Shown in pieces: positions 8,209 to 20,882 of a stretch of DNA of 64,000 nt; positions within the stretch are counted from its first letter, which is position 1, and each line of letters begins with the position of its first letter. A program made the translations under genes and the position numbers. Below the pieces are notes generated by a model. It was not told where the DNA came from. It saw only the letters and a program-made list of their open reading frames with translations, and made no database searches. Origin of the DNA: Monomorium pharaonis (lineage: Eukaryota > Arthropoda > Insecta > Hymenoptera > Formicidae); NCBI RefSeq assembly GCF_013373865.1, contig NC_050476.1:2650501-2714500 (forward strand), read 5' to 3'.

Positions 8209-11033
8209 TTATTTATTATGATGATTCATATTCACAACAAGTCTTAATTTTGTTCCTTCTGATACAATCTGACAAAAATAATATTGTTAAAAGTATTTTA
8301 AATACTCATTTCTATTTATATATTATTTACATATTTATCTAATCTTATTAAATTGAAGAAAAATATAAGTCAAATATATAAATTTTATTACCTCAACTTC
8401 TCCATCATTCAAAGATTTGATTTTTAATTTTATTTTATTTGTGACTAGCTTTTTCTGGTTAATTTTATTTGAACTTTCTGATAGGGGCTAAAATAGAAAA
8501 ATTAATATTTTAATAACAAAAATAAATCTGAAATTGTATTAAATTTAAATCAAATGCTTTGTGTATAGACATCACTTCCTTTTCAAGGCAGGATTATTCT
8601 ACAATTACCTCTATATCAGAATCATCTTCAGAATCACATTTGATTGAATTGATTAAAGCTCCATTATTTGTTTCTTTCATAAATTTTTTTTCCATTTTTT
8701 TATTAATTTGAATATCATATTCACAATTCAGATCCATATCATCTAATGCTTTTTCAATATCGTTTGTATCACAATGTTTGTTTTCAATACCTCTGGTCCT
8801 TTTTCTTATGTTTTTTACAGAAGCTATTTTTTGAGTAGACATATCAATGATATTTAACTTTAATTTTCCATCTGGTTTATGACCCAGGTTCTTTAAACCA
8901 ATTATTAAAGTTTCCTTCAATTTTTCATAGGATGGTCTCGTATTAAATTTCATACTAGTTAATATATTCATGAATTTGTAGAGAGCTTGTGGAGTAGATC
9001 CATGAAAACACTTATCCAGGAAACTGTTCATATTACTGAAAGCCTTTTGCTTTTCTTTTTGAACGATAGCTGGCTCAAGTAACTTTTCCCATGGTAAAAA
9101 ACCGCATAACCACATAATCATATTATAACACAAACTTTCAATATCACCACGACGTGTTGGTACTAAAAAACAAAGAATACATGTAAAATATAGAGATTAT
9201 TTATATTTACATTCAAAGAAAATTGCGCTAAGTATTAGAATTACTAATTTCCATTGAAAATTCTGATTTTTACCTCCCATATGAGCGTCTCTGCTCATGT
9301 ATTGTAAAGTGCCATTGTGTGCTTTCTTTGGGTCAACTTTTAATTCAGTGCTTGATGTAGAGCGAGAAGCTAAACCAAAATTGACTAAGTAGACTTGATC
9401 ATAAGAATTCCAATCCAATAACAAATTTTCTCCTTTAATATCAGCATGTACATAATTTTTGTAATGAATGTATTCCAATATATCTATCTAAAATTTAAAA
9501 TAATATCAGTTATCTTTCATCAAAACAACCATTATTTATTGCAAGTAATTTTATTGTAATTATCTTACTATTTGTAAAGCTAGTTTATACACGATGTATT
9601 CTGGAAAATGTCTATTATAATTCTCCACAAATATTTTCCACAAATTTTCTCTGTATCGATCCATTATTAAAAAACGATATCTTGTATTTTCATGCTCAAT
9701 AATTCCAGAACCAATATATCTAGGGATTCCGAGCGCAGTAAGTTTCCTTTTTTTCTGCCAGTTATCAACTGAAATTATAAGATATTATAACATGTTTATT
9801 TTTCAAAAATTTTGTCATAAAATTCGATATACGCTATCTGTTGTAAAAAAATATAGAATTAGTAATAAAAAATATTAAAAATAAATTTTAGTTTAAACTT
9901 ACTTTCACATGACTTACAGTTCCACATATGAAAAGTTATTTCTGCAAATAACTGACCATGTCCATGTGGTTCCTAAAATAAGTTTTAAAAACGTTAAAAC
10001 TTATAAGTTAAGAAAAAAACAAGCAAAAAAGAAAATATAATATTTACAATTTTTATAACATTAGGATAATCTTTATAATCCATGGGAATTGTTCCAAAAC
10101 ATGGTGTGGCTGTAATCAATAAATAATCAATTAATTACAGTATATAGTAATTAAAGTATTTAAAAATAAAAGTCAACACGATGATATTAAAATGTAAAAA
10201 ATTTAGTTTTTTTATGATTCTGACATTAATATGTAATTTATAAAAGCATTTCAACCTGTTCACTTGATTGTTTTTTATTTTTAATAGTTTATACATAGTA
10301 TTTATCTTTATTATTTAAAATTTAAAATAAGTAATGTTTTTAAATAAAATTTATATTTTATAAAAGACAATACAACTTAACATAAGATAAAATCTAGAGG
10401 TTAACATATTTTTTAGATCCAAATTACAAAAAATGTAGTGAGTCTTTAGCTTTTTGTTGTATGTTATAAACCATGTTTTTCTTTTTTTTCAACCAAACAA
10501 TAACAGTTTTCAGTACTTTAACTGTAATTTCTATTCTAGAGATTAGAGGTGCTGTCAATTCGATGCTACAAATATTTTGAAACATTTGAGTCACCAATCA
10601 GATAAATTAAATTTAATTAATCGGTAAAATTTAAAAAATTTTACTGATTAATCAAATTTAATTTATCAATCAAAGGAGTTACAAAATATTTATAACTTGA
10701 TCGTGCCTTATATTTACAGAAATAAGACTGCATATAAAACTTGTGGAAAAATACACTATTTACTTGTTTATTTTTACTTTATGTTACTGCATAACTGGAA
10801 ACTTACGTTTCCAAGTACTTTGCAACATAATATGTAGTCGTAATTATAATATGTAATGCAATAGCAGTGTAATAGAATTCACTTCGCATACCGGAATAAA
10901 TCTCCACGAAATCGCCGACGCTGACTGATTTGCCAAGGATCCATGTATTCTTCGTCAAATGCTCCTTGAAAATCTTTCCAGCGGGTATTTGATAACCCAC
11001 TTTCTTTGGCGCTTTTTTTGCTTTCGTTGCCAT
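8209..11033 (-). CDS. VRK-type kinase copy A, probable pseudokinase
   Basis: Eight exons, all in phase with GT-AG junctions: 11033-10892, 10109-10048, 9972-9903, 9768-9569, 9487-9274, 9162-8609, 8487-8392 and 8268-8209. They encode 465 residues. The exon plan is identical to VRK-B (17190-20224), so the two are duplicates. Kept: the ATP-binding lysine context YPNVIKIEPHG, the helix-C glutamate (LFAEITF), the catalytic loop HADIKGENLLLDW and the VRK signature HNGTLQYMSRDAHMG. Lost: the glycine loop reads SVSVGDFVEIY where B has SIGVGGFGEVY, and the DFG motif is NFG. Exon 6 lacks 45 codons of the basic linker present in B, and the tail is shorter. The frame and splice sites show no damage, which argues for retained function without normal catalysis. 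If intron 6 is retained, the protein ends in VIVE just after the acidic DSDIE. Confidence 0.85.
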
Positions 11034-11389
11034 TACGTCGTCGAATCTTCAAAGAAACAATTGCAATGAACTGGACGCGTCACGTAATAAGTTCTCTTCG
11101 AGAAAAAATTACGTGCCTATGCTCGAGAACGCAGTAATTCCAAATGGAAAACGCGACTTCTTCGAAGGATAGGACTGAAGAAGAGGGGCGTACGCGCTCA
11201 GCGTCGTGCTGAGTGGTTCCTCTTCTGTAAACATCAACTTCTTCGAGAAACCCGCGCGTCTTTTGTCAACATCGCGGTATCGCATTCGCAATATCACTAT
11301 CGTGTGTTATTAGAAGCCAGTCATAAGTATATCCTTCACATAAACAATATTGTTAGGCAATATTCCCTGAAATACACGGAACGGATGAC

Positions 11390-11702
11390 TCTTGAAGCTA
11401 ATCGGAAAATCATTGGAACGATGCAAATTATTATGTTAATAATTTATTTACTCTTAATTATTCGTGCTGTAATATCCGCTTATTCCGAACATGATAGTTT
11501 ATGACTGGCAGTACTTAGATTCTAAAAATATCTCAATTTCTTTTGAGCGCAATTAAGCGAGATATGCTTTTCCTTTGTGTTACAGGAAAAGTTCACCAGA
11601 ATTGATATCGGAGCGAAGATAAATGACGGTGATCAAGTCCTCATTATAATTGATATCAAAAAGTATAAATGTAAATTTAACGACGATCAATATATGTGAT
11701 AA
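11390..11702 (+). pseudogene. Relic of RpS16 intron 3 and exon 4
   Basis: The stretch tattccgaacatgat(a/g)gtttatga and the following gattct(a/g)aaaat match the 3' part of RpS16 intron 3 (7017-7065). After ttacag at 11585 the text gaaaagttca(c)c matches the start of exon 4. It reads EKFTRIDIGAKINDGDQVLI against EKFSGVDIRVRVSGGGHVAQ in the real gene and then drifts to a stop near 11700. Upstream similarity (cttgaa, atcgg/attgga, acgatgca) reaches back to about 11390. Downstream bases around 11790-11870 match the 3' flank of RpS16 (7530-7580). Only this part of the gene survives. Confidence 0.75.
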
Positions 11703-12326
11703 TTTCTATAATATTATTAATATACGCAAAATTTTAATTTTATTTATATTTATATTGATTACAAAACAATTAATACATTTAAAAAATATGTATATGCTGT
11801 TCTTTTTTGCCCACTTCACATAATTGTAAATATATTTGTTTTTTCTATATTTTTCCTTTGTTTTATATGTATTTTATGTATATTTATTTAAAAAATTTAT
11901 CAAGCTTTCACAATTCTTTTCTTCAAAGAGGTTTTTTACATGACACATGAAGTAATCTTTAGGCATTCAGTTTTTTAATATTTATTATTTTTTAAAAAAC
12001 AACAATTATTTCTTTTTAAATTTGTATTCCTGTACTTAAATTTGTATATCCATTTTATAGAGAGAAAAGAAACAAGTTTTGATTAAAATTTAACAGATAA
12101 GAACACAATTTATGTAGATTAGATACATTTCGTAAAAAATTTCTGATTAATGTTCATTATCTATATTTTATTTACGTATTGACGTAACTTATTTTTGTTC
12201 ATTTCACATGAGTATTCTCTTGCCAAGTAGAGTCATATTGTGAGAGCCAGCAAGATAGGTTAAACTGTCAGAGCGTGTCAAACTATCACCGTTTGGCTAA
12301 AGTTTTCAAGGAGAATCTATTTCAAA
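11703..12326. other. Duplicated RpS16-caliban intergenic segment
   Basis: AT-rich, no gene. Blocks such as tatgc, then tttgccca, aaatatattt and ttgttttat match 7520-7585 behind the intact RpS16, so this is the second copy of the original RpS16-caliban spacer. The caliban promoter should lie in its last part. Confidence 0.5.
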
Positions 12327-15300
12327 ATGAAGACACGGTTTAACACTTACGATCTTGTATGTTCAGTAACTGAACTACAAAGGTGAGAGAAAAAGAAAAT
12401 TGATTTTGATAATGTTTTAAGGTTATGATCAAAATGTACCATTTCTCAAAATATAATATACATCCAGTTTCAAATATACAATCCATTTCCACAAAGAATA
12501 CACAACCATAATTTTATTTTATTTCAATATACTGAAATCAGTTGCAGTTAGTTTTTATTGCTAAACATACGCTGATATAAATTATACAGTAGTATACAAT
12601 AATGTAATAGGTTAACACATAGGTTTCCCAAATTGTTGTATAAACTGTATTATATTTATCTGAAAATTTTTAGACTCATTGGCATGCGTGTTAATCAAAT
12701 ATATGACATAGACCACCGTACATATCTCATACGTTTTCAACGTAGCGAAGAAAAATGTGTACTTTTGCTGGAATCTGGTAACAGAATTCATACCACAAAT
12801 TTTGAGTGGCCAAAGAATATTGCCCCTTCTGGTTTCTCCATGAAGGTATTTGCTAAATAATAAGTTCTAAAATAGTTCTGCTAGAAACAATAAATATGTG
12901 GAACATATACTTTGGAATACATATAATTTCACAGATGCGTAAACATCTTAAGAACAAGAGATTAGAGAGTCTAATGCAAGTCGGTACGGATCGAATAATA
13001 AAATTACAATTTGGAACCGGTGAAGCTGCTTACCATATAATTTTAGAGGTGTACGATCGTGGTAATATAATCCTTACTGATTATGAAATGGTAATTTTAA
13101 ATGTGTTAAGGCCTCACACAGAAGGAGATAAGATTAGGTAAATGTACGAAATGTGTCTACAACATGAAACACATATGTCATTATATGTAAAATACTGATA
13201 AAATCATATAATATTTAGATTTGCAGTAAGAGAAAAATATCCATTAGACAGAGCTCATTCCACAACTATGCCACCTATAGATGTTATCCGTGAGCATATT
13301 CAGAAAGCTAAGGAGGGAGATAGTCTTAAAAAAGTGTTAAATCCTCTATTAGAATTTGGTTCGGCTGTGATTGATCATGTTCTGCTCAAAGCAGGATTCA
13401 ATCTTGGTTGCAAAATTGGAAAAGATTTCAATGTCATTGAAGATATGTCAAAATTAACTCTAGCGCTCGACAATGCGAATAACATGATAAATCTTGCAAA
13501 GAAAAATGTATCAAAAGGATACATTCTACAGAAAAAAGAAACGAAAGTGACTCAGGATGGCAAGGAAGATTTTATATTTGCTAATATCGAATTTCATCCT
13601 TTCTTGTTTGAACAATACAATAATCAGCCATACAAAGAATTTGATTCTTTTGATGCCGCAGTAGATGAATATTTCTCTATGATGGAAGGACAAAAGATAG
13701 ACTTGAAGGCATTACAGCAGGAAAGAGAGGCTTTGCAAAAATTAGAGAGAGTAAGAAAAGATCACAATCAGAGATTGATTACATTAGAAAAGACACAGGA
13801 ATTAGATAAACAAAAAGCAGAATTGATCTCAAGGAATCAGGCTCTAGTGGATAATGCTATACTAGCCATACAAAGCGCCTTGGCAAATCAGATGTCTTGG
13901 CCGGATATTCAAGTTTTGTTAAAGGAAGCTCAAGCCAGGGGTGACTCAGTCGCTTCTGCTATAAAACAATTAAAATTAGAAACAAATCATATCGCTCTAC
14001 TGTTGCACGATCCTTACGAAGATAGCGATGAGGAATCCGAGCTTAAACCAATGATTATTGACATAGATTTAGCCCATACAGCATTCAGTAACGCCAAGAA
14101 ATATTACAGTCAAAAAAAGTCAGCCGCGAAGAAGCAGCAAAAGACGATAGAATCGCAGGGGAAAGCTTTGAAGTCGGCGGAAAAGAAAACAAAGCAAACG
14201 TTGAAAGAAGTGCAAACCATACATACTATTAATAAATTAAGGAAGACATACTGGTTTGAAAAATTTTATTGGTTTATTACATCCGAAAATTATTTAGGTA
14301 TATTTCTCTTTTAGTAATTGTTTTTTTTTTTAATTATTAATTTTTTAATTTTTAATTTTAATGTGTATAAATATATAGTGATTGGAGGTAGAGATCAACA
14401 ACAAAACGAGTTGATAGTGAAAAGATATTTAAAGGCTGGAGATTTGTATGTCCATGCCGATTTAACTGGTGCTAGTTCTGTCGTAATAAAAAATCCCAGT
14501 GGCAATCCTGTACCGCCAAAATCATTAGCAGAAGCAGGTACAATGGCTGTTGCATACAGGTACACAGTTATGTCAATTTTCATTTTTATTATAGCAGAAC
14601 TATCAAATTTATACATTTATATATACATATTGTTTCGAAGTATTATCATTATATTATTATATAATGATAATATTATAAATATATATTATAAATAATCATG
14701 GTACATATAATCATTATTATATATAATCATGTTGATATTGTGTTTATAGCATAGCGTGGGATTCGAAAGTAATAGCTAGTGCATGGTGGGTGCATCATGA
14801 TCAAGTATCCAAGAGTGCACCTACTGGAGAATATCTTACTACTGGATCCTTCATGATACGTGGGAAAAAAAACTATCTGACACAAAGTCAATTAATTATG
14901 GGATTAGGCATCATGTTTCGTCTGGAGGACAGTTCTATAGAACGACATAAGGATGAGAGGAGAGTGAAAACAATAGATGAGGAAAGTGAAAAAGCAGATT
15001 CGATAATTGAAGATGATAAGGAAATAGAATTGGAAGGCGATTCAGATGAAGGTAAATGATATAATGAATCATGTAATAATTCAATATATCATTTAATTAT
15101 TTTTAAATATTTTTTAAATTACTTTTTAATTATTAATATATTGATATAATTTTCAAATTCGTAATTTTTAATATTAGATGAAAATCTAGAGAACAAAAGC
15201 ACATTAAATCCAATTCAGGAGGAGGATCCAGAGAAATCAGAATTTCATAATGATAGTGCTAAGAAAGATGTTCATGAAGAAGACGAAGAAGACACAAAAT

Positions 15301-16342
15301 ATCAATTTCCTGATACACAAATTAAAATTGATCTTTCAGGCCCAACGTAAGTTAATGTAACTTTTTATTATAACTGAAATTGAATGATACATATAATTTT
15401 GCATCAAACAGGGTAAAACTACATGTTGATAATAATCAGCCCTTAATACAATTCCAAGAGGACACGAAAGAAAATGTAATTTACTTAGGAGATGATAAGC
15501 CTGTTATAATAAATACATCAAAAGAGAAACATACAAAAACAAAACAAAAAATTAAAAATTCAAAAGAACCGGAAACAGAAAAAATCGAAAAAAATGATAA
15601 TGAAAGTGATAACAAAAAAGGAGATCAACCAGTATTAAAACGAGGACAAAAGGGGAAATTAAAGAAAATGAAAGAAAAGTATAAGGATCAGGATGAGGAA
15701 GATAGAAGACTTTCGATGCTTGTTTTACAGGTTTTGCTTTTTTCTACCTTTTGATTTTTTATACTGTTTGAGTATTTGCTCTCTAAACTTATTTTTTTTC
15801 TCTAACACCTGCATTTATTCAGTCGGCAGGTGCAGCCAAGGAAGACAAAAGAAAAAATAGAGCTAAAGATTCATCAGGTCCAAAACAAGGAAAGAAAAAA
15901 ACAAATCCAAAACCAAACATTCCACCACAATCCACGCACATGATGGATAATGTTGATGACGAAGACACGGGTCCAATTCCTGAAGTCGATATGCTCGATC
16001 AATTAACAGGAAAACCTTTTTCAGAAGATGAATTATTATTTGCTGTTCCTGTGGTGGCACCTTATAATACATTACAAAATTACAAGTAAGTAGTTGAATA
16101 AAACTCTTAATAAAACATTTATAAATTTCAATATTTATTTTAGGTTCAAGGTAAAATTGACACCTGGTATTGGAAAAAGAGGCAAAGCTGCCAAAACAGC
16201 TATAGCTGTATTTCTCCGAGACAAAGAAATTTCTTCACGTGAAAAAGACCTATTAAAAGCAATTAAAGATGAGACAATAGCTAGGAATATACCTGGAAAA
16301 GTGAAAATAAGCGCCCCTCAAATTCAAAAATTAAAAAAATAA
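12327..16342 (+). CDS. Clbn: Caliban / NEMF (Rqc2), ribosome quality-control factor
   Basis: Ten exons in phase: 12327-12382, 12674-12845, 12935-13137, 13219-14297, 14379-14559, 14750-15051, 15178-15346, 15412-15730, 15823-16085 and 16144-16342, giving 980 residues (human NEMF about 1076). The N-terminal NFACT-N domain contains MRVNQIYDIDHRTYLIRFQ and LLLESGNRIHTTNFEWPKN. A long coiled-coil follows (IDLKALQQEREALQKLERVR), then NFACT-R (IGGRDQQQNELIVKRY, YVHADLTGASS, GTMAVAYS, APTGEYLTTGSFMIRGKKN), a charged Lys/Glu-rich linker and the C-terminal domain (FKVKLTPGIGKRGKAAKTA, ending NIPGKVKISAP). Family members bind 60S subunits with stalled peptidyl-tRNA, recruit Listerin and direct CAT-tailing. 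In Drosophila, caliban is also linked to nuclear export. It converges tail to tail with VRK-B 848 bases away. Confidence 0.95.
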
Positions 16343-17189
16343 TTGTCTGAAAATGTTTTTTTCTTTTTCAATTCAAATAATTGCTGGTACTTTATTTACT
16401 TGCAATGTGTGAAATCTACTTGTTTAGAAACTTGTGCATTTTCTTTTAATTACGTACTTGCATATAAATATTAATTGACAAAAATATATTTTTAAAATAA
16501 AATATTTACAATTAGTAATAATTATCATAAACGTTCAAATCCAAAGACCCATTTGGATATAGTCAGTGGATATGTATAATATGTAAATATGCACAATCTT
16601 TTTAAGGCAGTTTAATTTTATAATCATTCAATTATATTTTAAAACTTTATTGCCTGGAAACATGCAGAAAAATGTTTGATATCTTATGTGTTCAATAAAT
16701 TAAATTGAAACCCCCTAAACTGTTTTTTCTATGATGCTATTATAATCTACGAAATTAAAGAGCCTGTTATACAATGAAACATTTTATTATTTATTATCAC
16801 GGTATTTTAAGTGCTCTGTATTTCGGCACATACAAAAATAAACATGGTTCAACAATGTGCATTCAACATTTTATTTTATTAAAAAATATGAAGTATAACG
16901 TAAAAAGTACCAGAAATAGTTTTTATAACTACTTATAACAATGTTGTTTCGAATTTTTTTACTTTTGGAAACTATTCACATATATACAAAATCTGAAATG
17001 TCGTCACTATCGTCATTATTGTCATGCTCAACATGTTGTAAATGATATTGTATTAGTGATTATTAGTATCAAATGCATTAGAGGCCATGTACAAAAGCGT
17101 GTAATGTATAAATGCAAGTTATATAATGTTTTGTAGTACAAATACCACAATAATTGTACTTTACTATAATTTTCTTTATGAAACTATTT
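16343..17189. other. Spacer between convergent caliban and VRK-B
   Basis: AT-rich 3' flanks of two converging genes. aataaa-type signals occur on both strands, for example ttcaataaatt near 16690. No other gene is seen. Confidence 0.5.
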
Positions 17190-20100
17190 CTAGTCGAATA
17201 TATCTTCGTCTGACAGACTTTCATTCTTGGATATTACTTTATTGGACTGTAACCTACTTGTGGTTACTTTATTTCTCCCAGCTGGTCTTGACTTTGTTCC
17301 TTTTGATACAATCTAAAAATATATGACTTTTCTATTTATATATTATTTAAATATTTATCTAATTATTTATACAAAATTAAAGAAAAATACAAGTTAAATA
17401 TCTAAATTTTATTACCTCAGTTTCAGAAGTAGTTTCTGAATCGTCTAAAGATTTGATCTTTCGTTTTACTTTGCTTGTGATTAGCTTTTTTTGTCGCGTT
17501 TTATTTAAACGTTTTCGTAACGGCTGGAATGGTAGAAATAAATTTAATATCAATAACAAAAATAATTTTGAAACAGTTTAAATTAAACTTGAAAAAAGAT
17601 TTGTATACATAGACACTCCTTTTTCAGATAGGTTACTCTATAATTACCTCTATATCAGAATTATCTTCAGTATCTACGACTGAATCGACTGAAGCTTTTT
17701 TTCTATGTGATGGAATTGTATTCTTCACTGTTGTACTTACTCTTTCAGTAGAGTCTGTTTTTTTTGCTTTTTTAAGAATTTGAATATCATATTCATCATC
17801 AGAATCCATTTCATTTAATGCTTTTTGAATATCCTTTAGATTACCACGCTTCTTGTCAATTACAATACCTACGGTACTTTTTCTTGAGTCTTTTATAGAA
17901 CTCGGAACATCTACATCTTTCTTTCGGGGACTCTTTCTCACTCCATTTATCTTCTTCATTTCTTGCGGTTTCTTTATTTTTTTCGGAGTATCTTTAGGAA
18001 TGATTTGTTTAGTTGATACAATGCTGTTTAATTTTAATTTTCCATCTGGTTTATGACCCAAGTTCTTTAAACCAGTTATTAAAGTTTCCTTCAATTTGTC
18101 GTAAGATGGTATCTCATTAAATTTCATACTGGCTAATAAAACCATGAATTTGTGGACAGCCTGTGGAGCAGATCCTTGAAAACACTTATTCAGAAAATTA
18201 TCTATATTATTGAAAGCTTTTTCTTTTTCTTTCTGAACGGTAGATGGATCAAGTAACTTTTCCCACGGTAAAGAACCACATAACCACATAATCATATTAT
18301 AACTCAAAACTTCAATATCACCACGACGTGTTGGTACTAAAAAACAAAAAGTATATTTAAAACATAAACATTATTTTTTACATGCAAAATTAATAGATTG
18401 CATCAAGTATCAGAATTACTAATTTCTATTAAAAATCTGATTTTTACCTCCCATGTGAGCATCTCTACTCGTGTATTGTAAAGTGCCATTGTGCGCCTTC
18501 TTTGGGTCAACTTTTAATTCAGTGCTGGATGTAATGCGAGAAGCTAAACCAAAATCGACTAAATAGACTTGATCATAAGATTTCCAGTCTAATAACAAAT
18601 TTTCTCCTTTAATATCAGCGTGTACATAGTTTTTATGATGAATGTATTCCAATATATCTATCTAAAATTTAAAATAACATATTAATTATCTTTGATCAAA
18701 GCAACCATTATTTTTTTACGAATTTAATTAAACTATCTTACTATTTGTAAAGTTAATTTATATACAATGTGTTCTGGAAACTGTCTGTTTTCCTCAAATA
18801 TTTTCCATAAATTTTGTCCATATCGATCTATTACTAAAAATCGATATTTTGTATTTTTATATTCATGACTACCAGAAGCAATATATCTAGGAATTCCGAG
18901 TGTAGTAAGTTTCTTCTTTTTCTGCCATGTAGCAACTAAAAAATGCAGAAACATATTAAAGAGGTAATGAAACATTTAAAACATAAATTCTATTTCAAAC
19001 TTACTTTCATCAGATTTACAGTTTCTCATGTAAAAATGCATTTCTACAAATAATGGGCCATTTCCATGTGGTTCCTAAAAAAGAAAATGTTTAAAAATTG
19101 AAATAAAAGTTGAAAAAAAATAACAAGAATAAAAAGAAGTAATATTTACAATTTTTATGACATTAGGATAATCTTTGTTGTCTTTGGGAACTTTTCCAGT
19201 ATACGGTGCAGCTGTAATAAATCAATAATTAATCGATTATACAGATTAATAATTAAAATATAAAAAACACAGCATAAGGAGCAGATGAGGCAAGCTGGTT
19301 GAAACATGCTGTTATAAACTGTATATTAATCCAGTAACATATATACAAATAAATGATAACCTTTAATTAAACTATCCTTATCATAAGACAACTACATTAT
19401 GATGGTATTGCTAGTTTTAATTTTTAATTTTTGAATTTAATAATTCTTTAATAGTTTAAAATATTTAAAAAATATTTAATAACTATTAAACTAGTGCAAC
19501 TCAAAAATTATACAACAATTATAAAATAAAAAAGTACCTATTTTTTAGACCCAATACAATAAGTGTCGTCTTCAGCCTTTTACTTTAAATTCTAAACTTT
19601 AACATCAATTTGTTTTAAGTTTTAATCTTACAGTATAGATTTGATCAGCTTGCTTCAAGATTACAGAAATATTAAAAATTTTGACTGAAATCTTTTGTTG
19701 AAAAAAAAAAGTTTAGAACAAAAGGATAGGTTTATTGCATCTATTGTAGACCAGATTTGACAGATATAACTATACGTATAAAACTTGTGTTGAAAAAAAC
19801 ATTGATATTTATGTTACTTTTTCTCACATTACTATGTTACATTTTCGAACACTTTGCCATTGTTTACAAGATATAGGCGCAACAGTCCGTATTCAAAACT
19901 TGCTTATATCAAGATGTTAGTGTGATCTTTTGTCATGTCTAATGAATTATCTTATGTCTAGTCTAATGAACAATAAAAGTAAAAAAGCACACTAACATTT
20001 TTGTAACATTTCTTCTGAATATGACCCAATGTAATCATAATATAATGCGACATAGAATTTCATATACCCGAATAAACCTCCCCAAAACCGCCGACGCCAA

Positions 20101-20224
20101 TTGACTCGCCGAGGATCCATTCGCCCTTCGATATGTCTCTGAGAATCTCTCCTGCCCGTATCGGCTCGGGCATTTGATAACCTCCTTTCTTTTTTGGTGC
20201 TCTTTTCGGCGGTTTCGCTGCCAT
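17190..20224 (-). CDS. VRK-family kinase copy B (ballchen/NHK-1 type), active form
   Basis: Eight exons in phase: 20224-20068, 19211-19150, 19074-19005, 18935-18742, 18661-18448, 18336-17648, 17523-17416 and 17312-17190, encoding 538 residues. Start: MAAKPPKRAPKKKGGYQ. The kinase domain is complete: glycine loop IGVGGFGEVYS, lysine in NVIKIEPHGNGPLF, glutamate in FVEMHFY, catalytic loop HADIKGENLLLDW, DFGLA, and the VRK hallmark HNGTLQYTSRDAHMG followed by RRGDIEVLSYNMIMWLCG. A basic tail (RKSPRKK, KVKRKIK) suits a nuclear chromatin kinase. Drosophila ballchen/NHK-1 and vertebrate VRK1 phosphorylate BAF and histone H2A in mitosis and meiosis. Retention of intron 6 would end the protein at DIEVIIE. 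The first exon lies 2.4 kb of AT-rich intron phase apart from VRK-A's caliban side, in head-out orientation toward the palindrome. Confidence 0.95.
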
Positions 20225-20449
20225 CGCGTCGTCGAAAATGTAGACCTCTAAAGAAATCAAGATTTGCGGTGAACTCGACGCGTCACGTGATAGAATCGTC
20301 GTCAGGATCAGGAACAGCCGAGTATAACGAGTGCGAAAAACAATTGTAATGTTACGCGCCAACACTCTTCCTGGAAAGAGACCGCCACCGTTATGCCATG
20401 TGACGACAGGCAACCGCCTGAAAACGGCGAATTTAAATGCCTCGTAGCG
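20225..20449 (-). promoter_or_regulatory. VRK-B 5' flank
   Basis: Less AT-rich than the introns, CpG-containing, and directly upstream of the VRK-B start codon, so it should contain the leader and promoter. A frame continues upstream of the ATG to 20413 without a stop, but the family N-terminus fits the start at 20224. Confidence 0.35.
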
Positions 20450-20625
20450 TTAGGTGTTTTCATCCATCAGCGCCTCTATGTGCACAAAATGTGCACATTG
20501 AACTATGTAGTCAAATATCTATGAATCCCATAGGTAATGTGCATGACTTTTTGGGTCTCTTCTATGCTATGTCCACGTTTATTTGATTCTGTTTCATACT
20601 ATACCGTAAATTTTATAATTATATG
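20450..20625. repeat. Inverted-repeat copy 1 (partner 24160-24331)
   Basis: From taggtgttttcatccatcag through to ctgtttcat(a/g)ctatacc and gtaaatttta(t/c)aattat, this is the reverse complement of 24160-24331 with few differences and short indels. Both copies contain the perfect 21-nt palindrome atgtgcaca(n3)tgtgcacat. The function is unknown. Confidence 0.8.
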
Positions 20626-20737
20626 CATTAATATTTTAAATGTTTTATGCAAATGTGCATAATCGCGTTCTATAAATGTACAATACCACATATACATAAT
20701 ATAAATTTAATTAATTGATTTGATAAAAATTCACTCA

Positions 20738-20798
20738 CCGATTGCTGTCGCTGCTCCTGCTGCTGATGCTGCTGCTGCTACTGCTACATTCCTTTTCC
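20738..20798 (-). CDS. Candidate short first exon, serine-rich, unknown
   Basis: On the minus strand, a frame MERLGIPEKECSSSSSSISS continues through RSSDSNR into a strong gtgagtg donor near 20738. The run of Ser codons comes from an imperfect (AGC)n repeat. No partner exon could be found, and this may be a transcribed flank of the adjacent palindrome. Coordinates are approximate. Confidence 0.2.
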
Positions 20799-20882
20799 GG
20801 AATACCGAGTCGCTCCATGGATGCCGCTTTCTGCTGACATCATCCTGCTATTCTCGAACCGCACATTAATAACGATCGCCCG

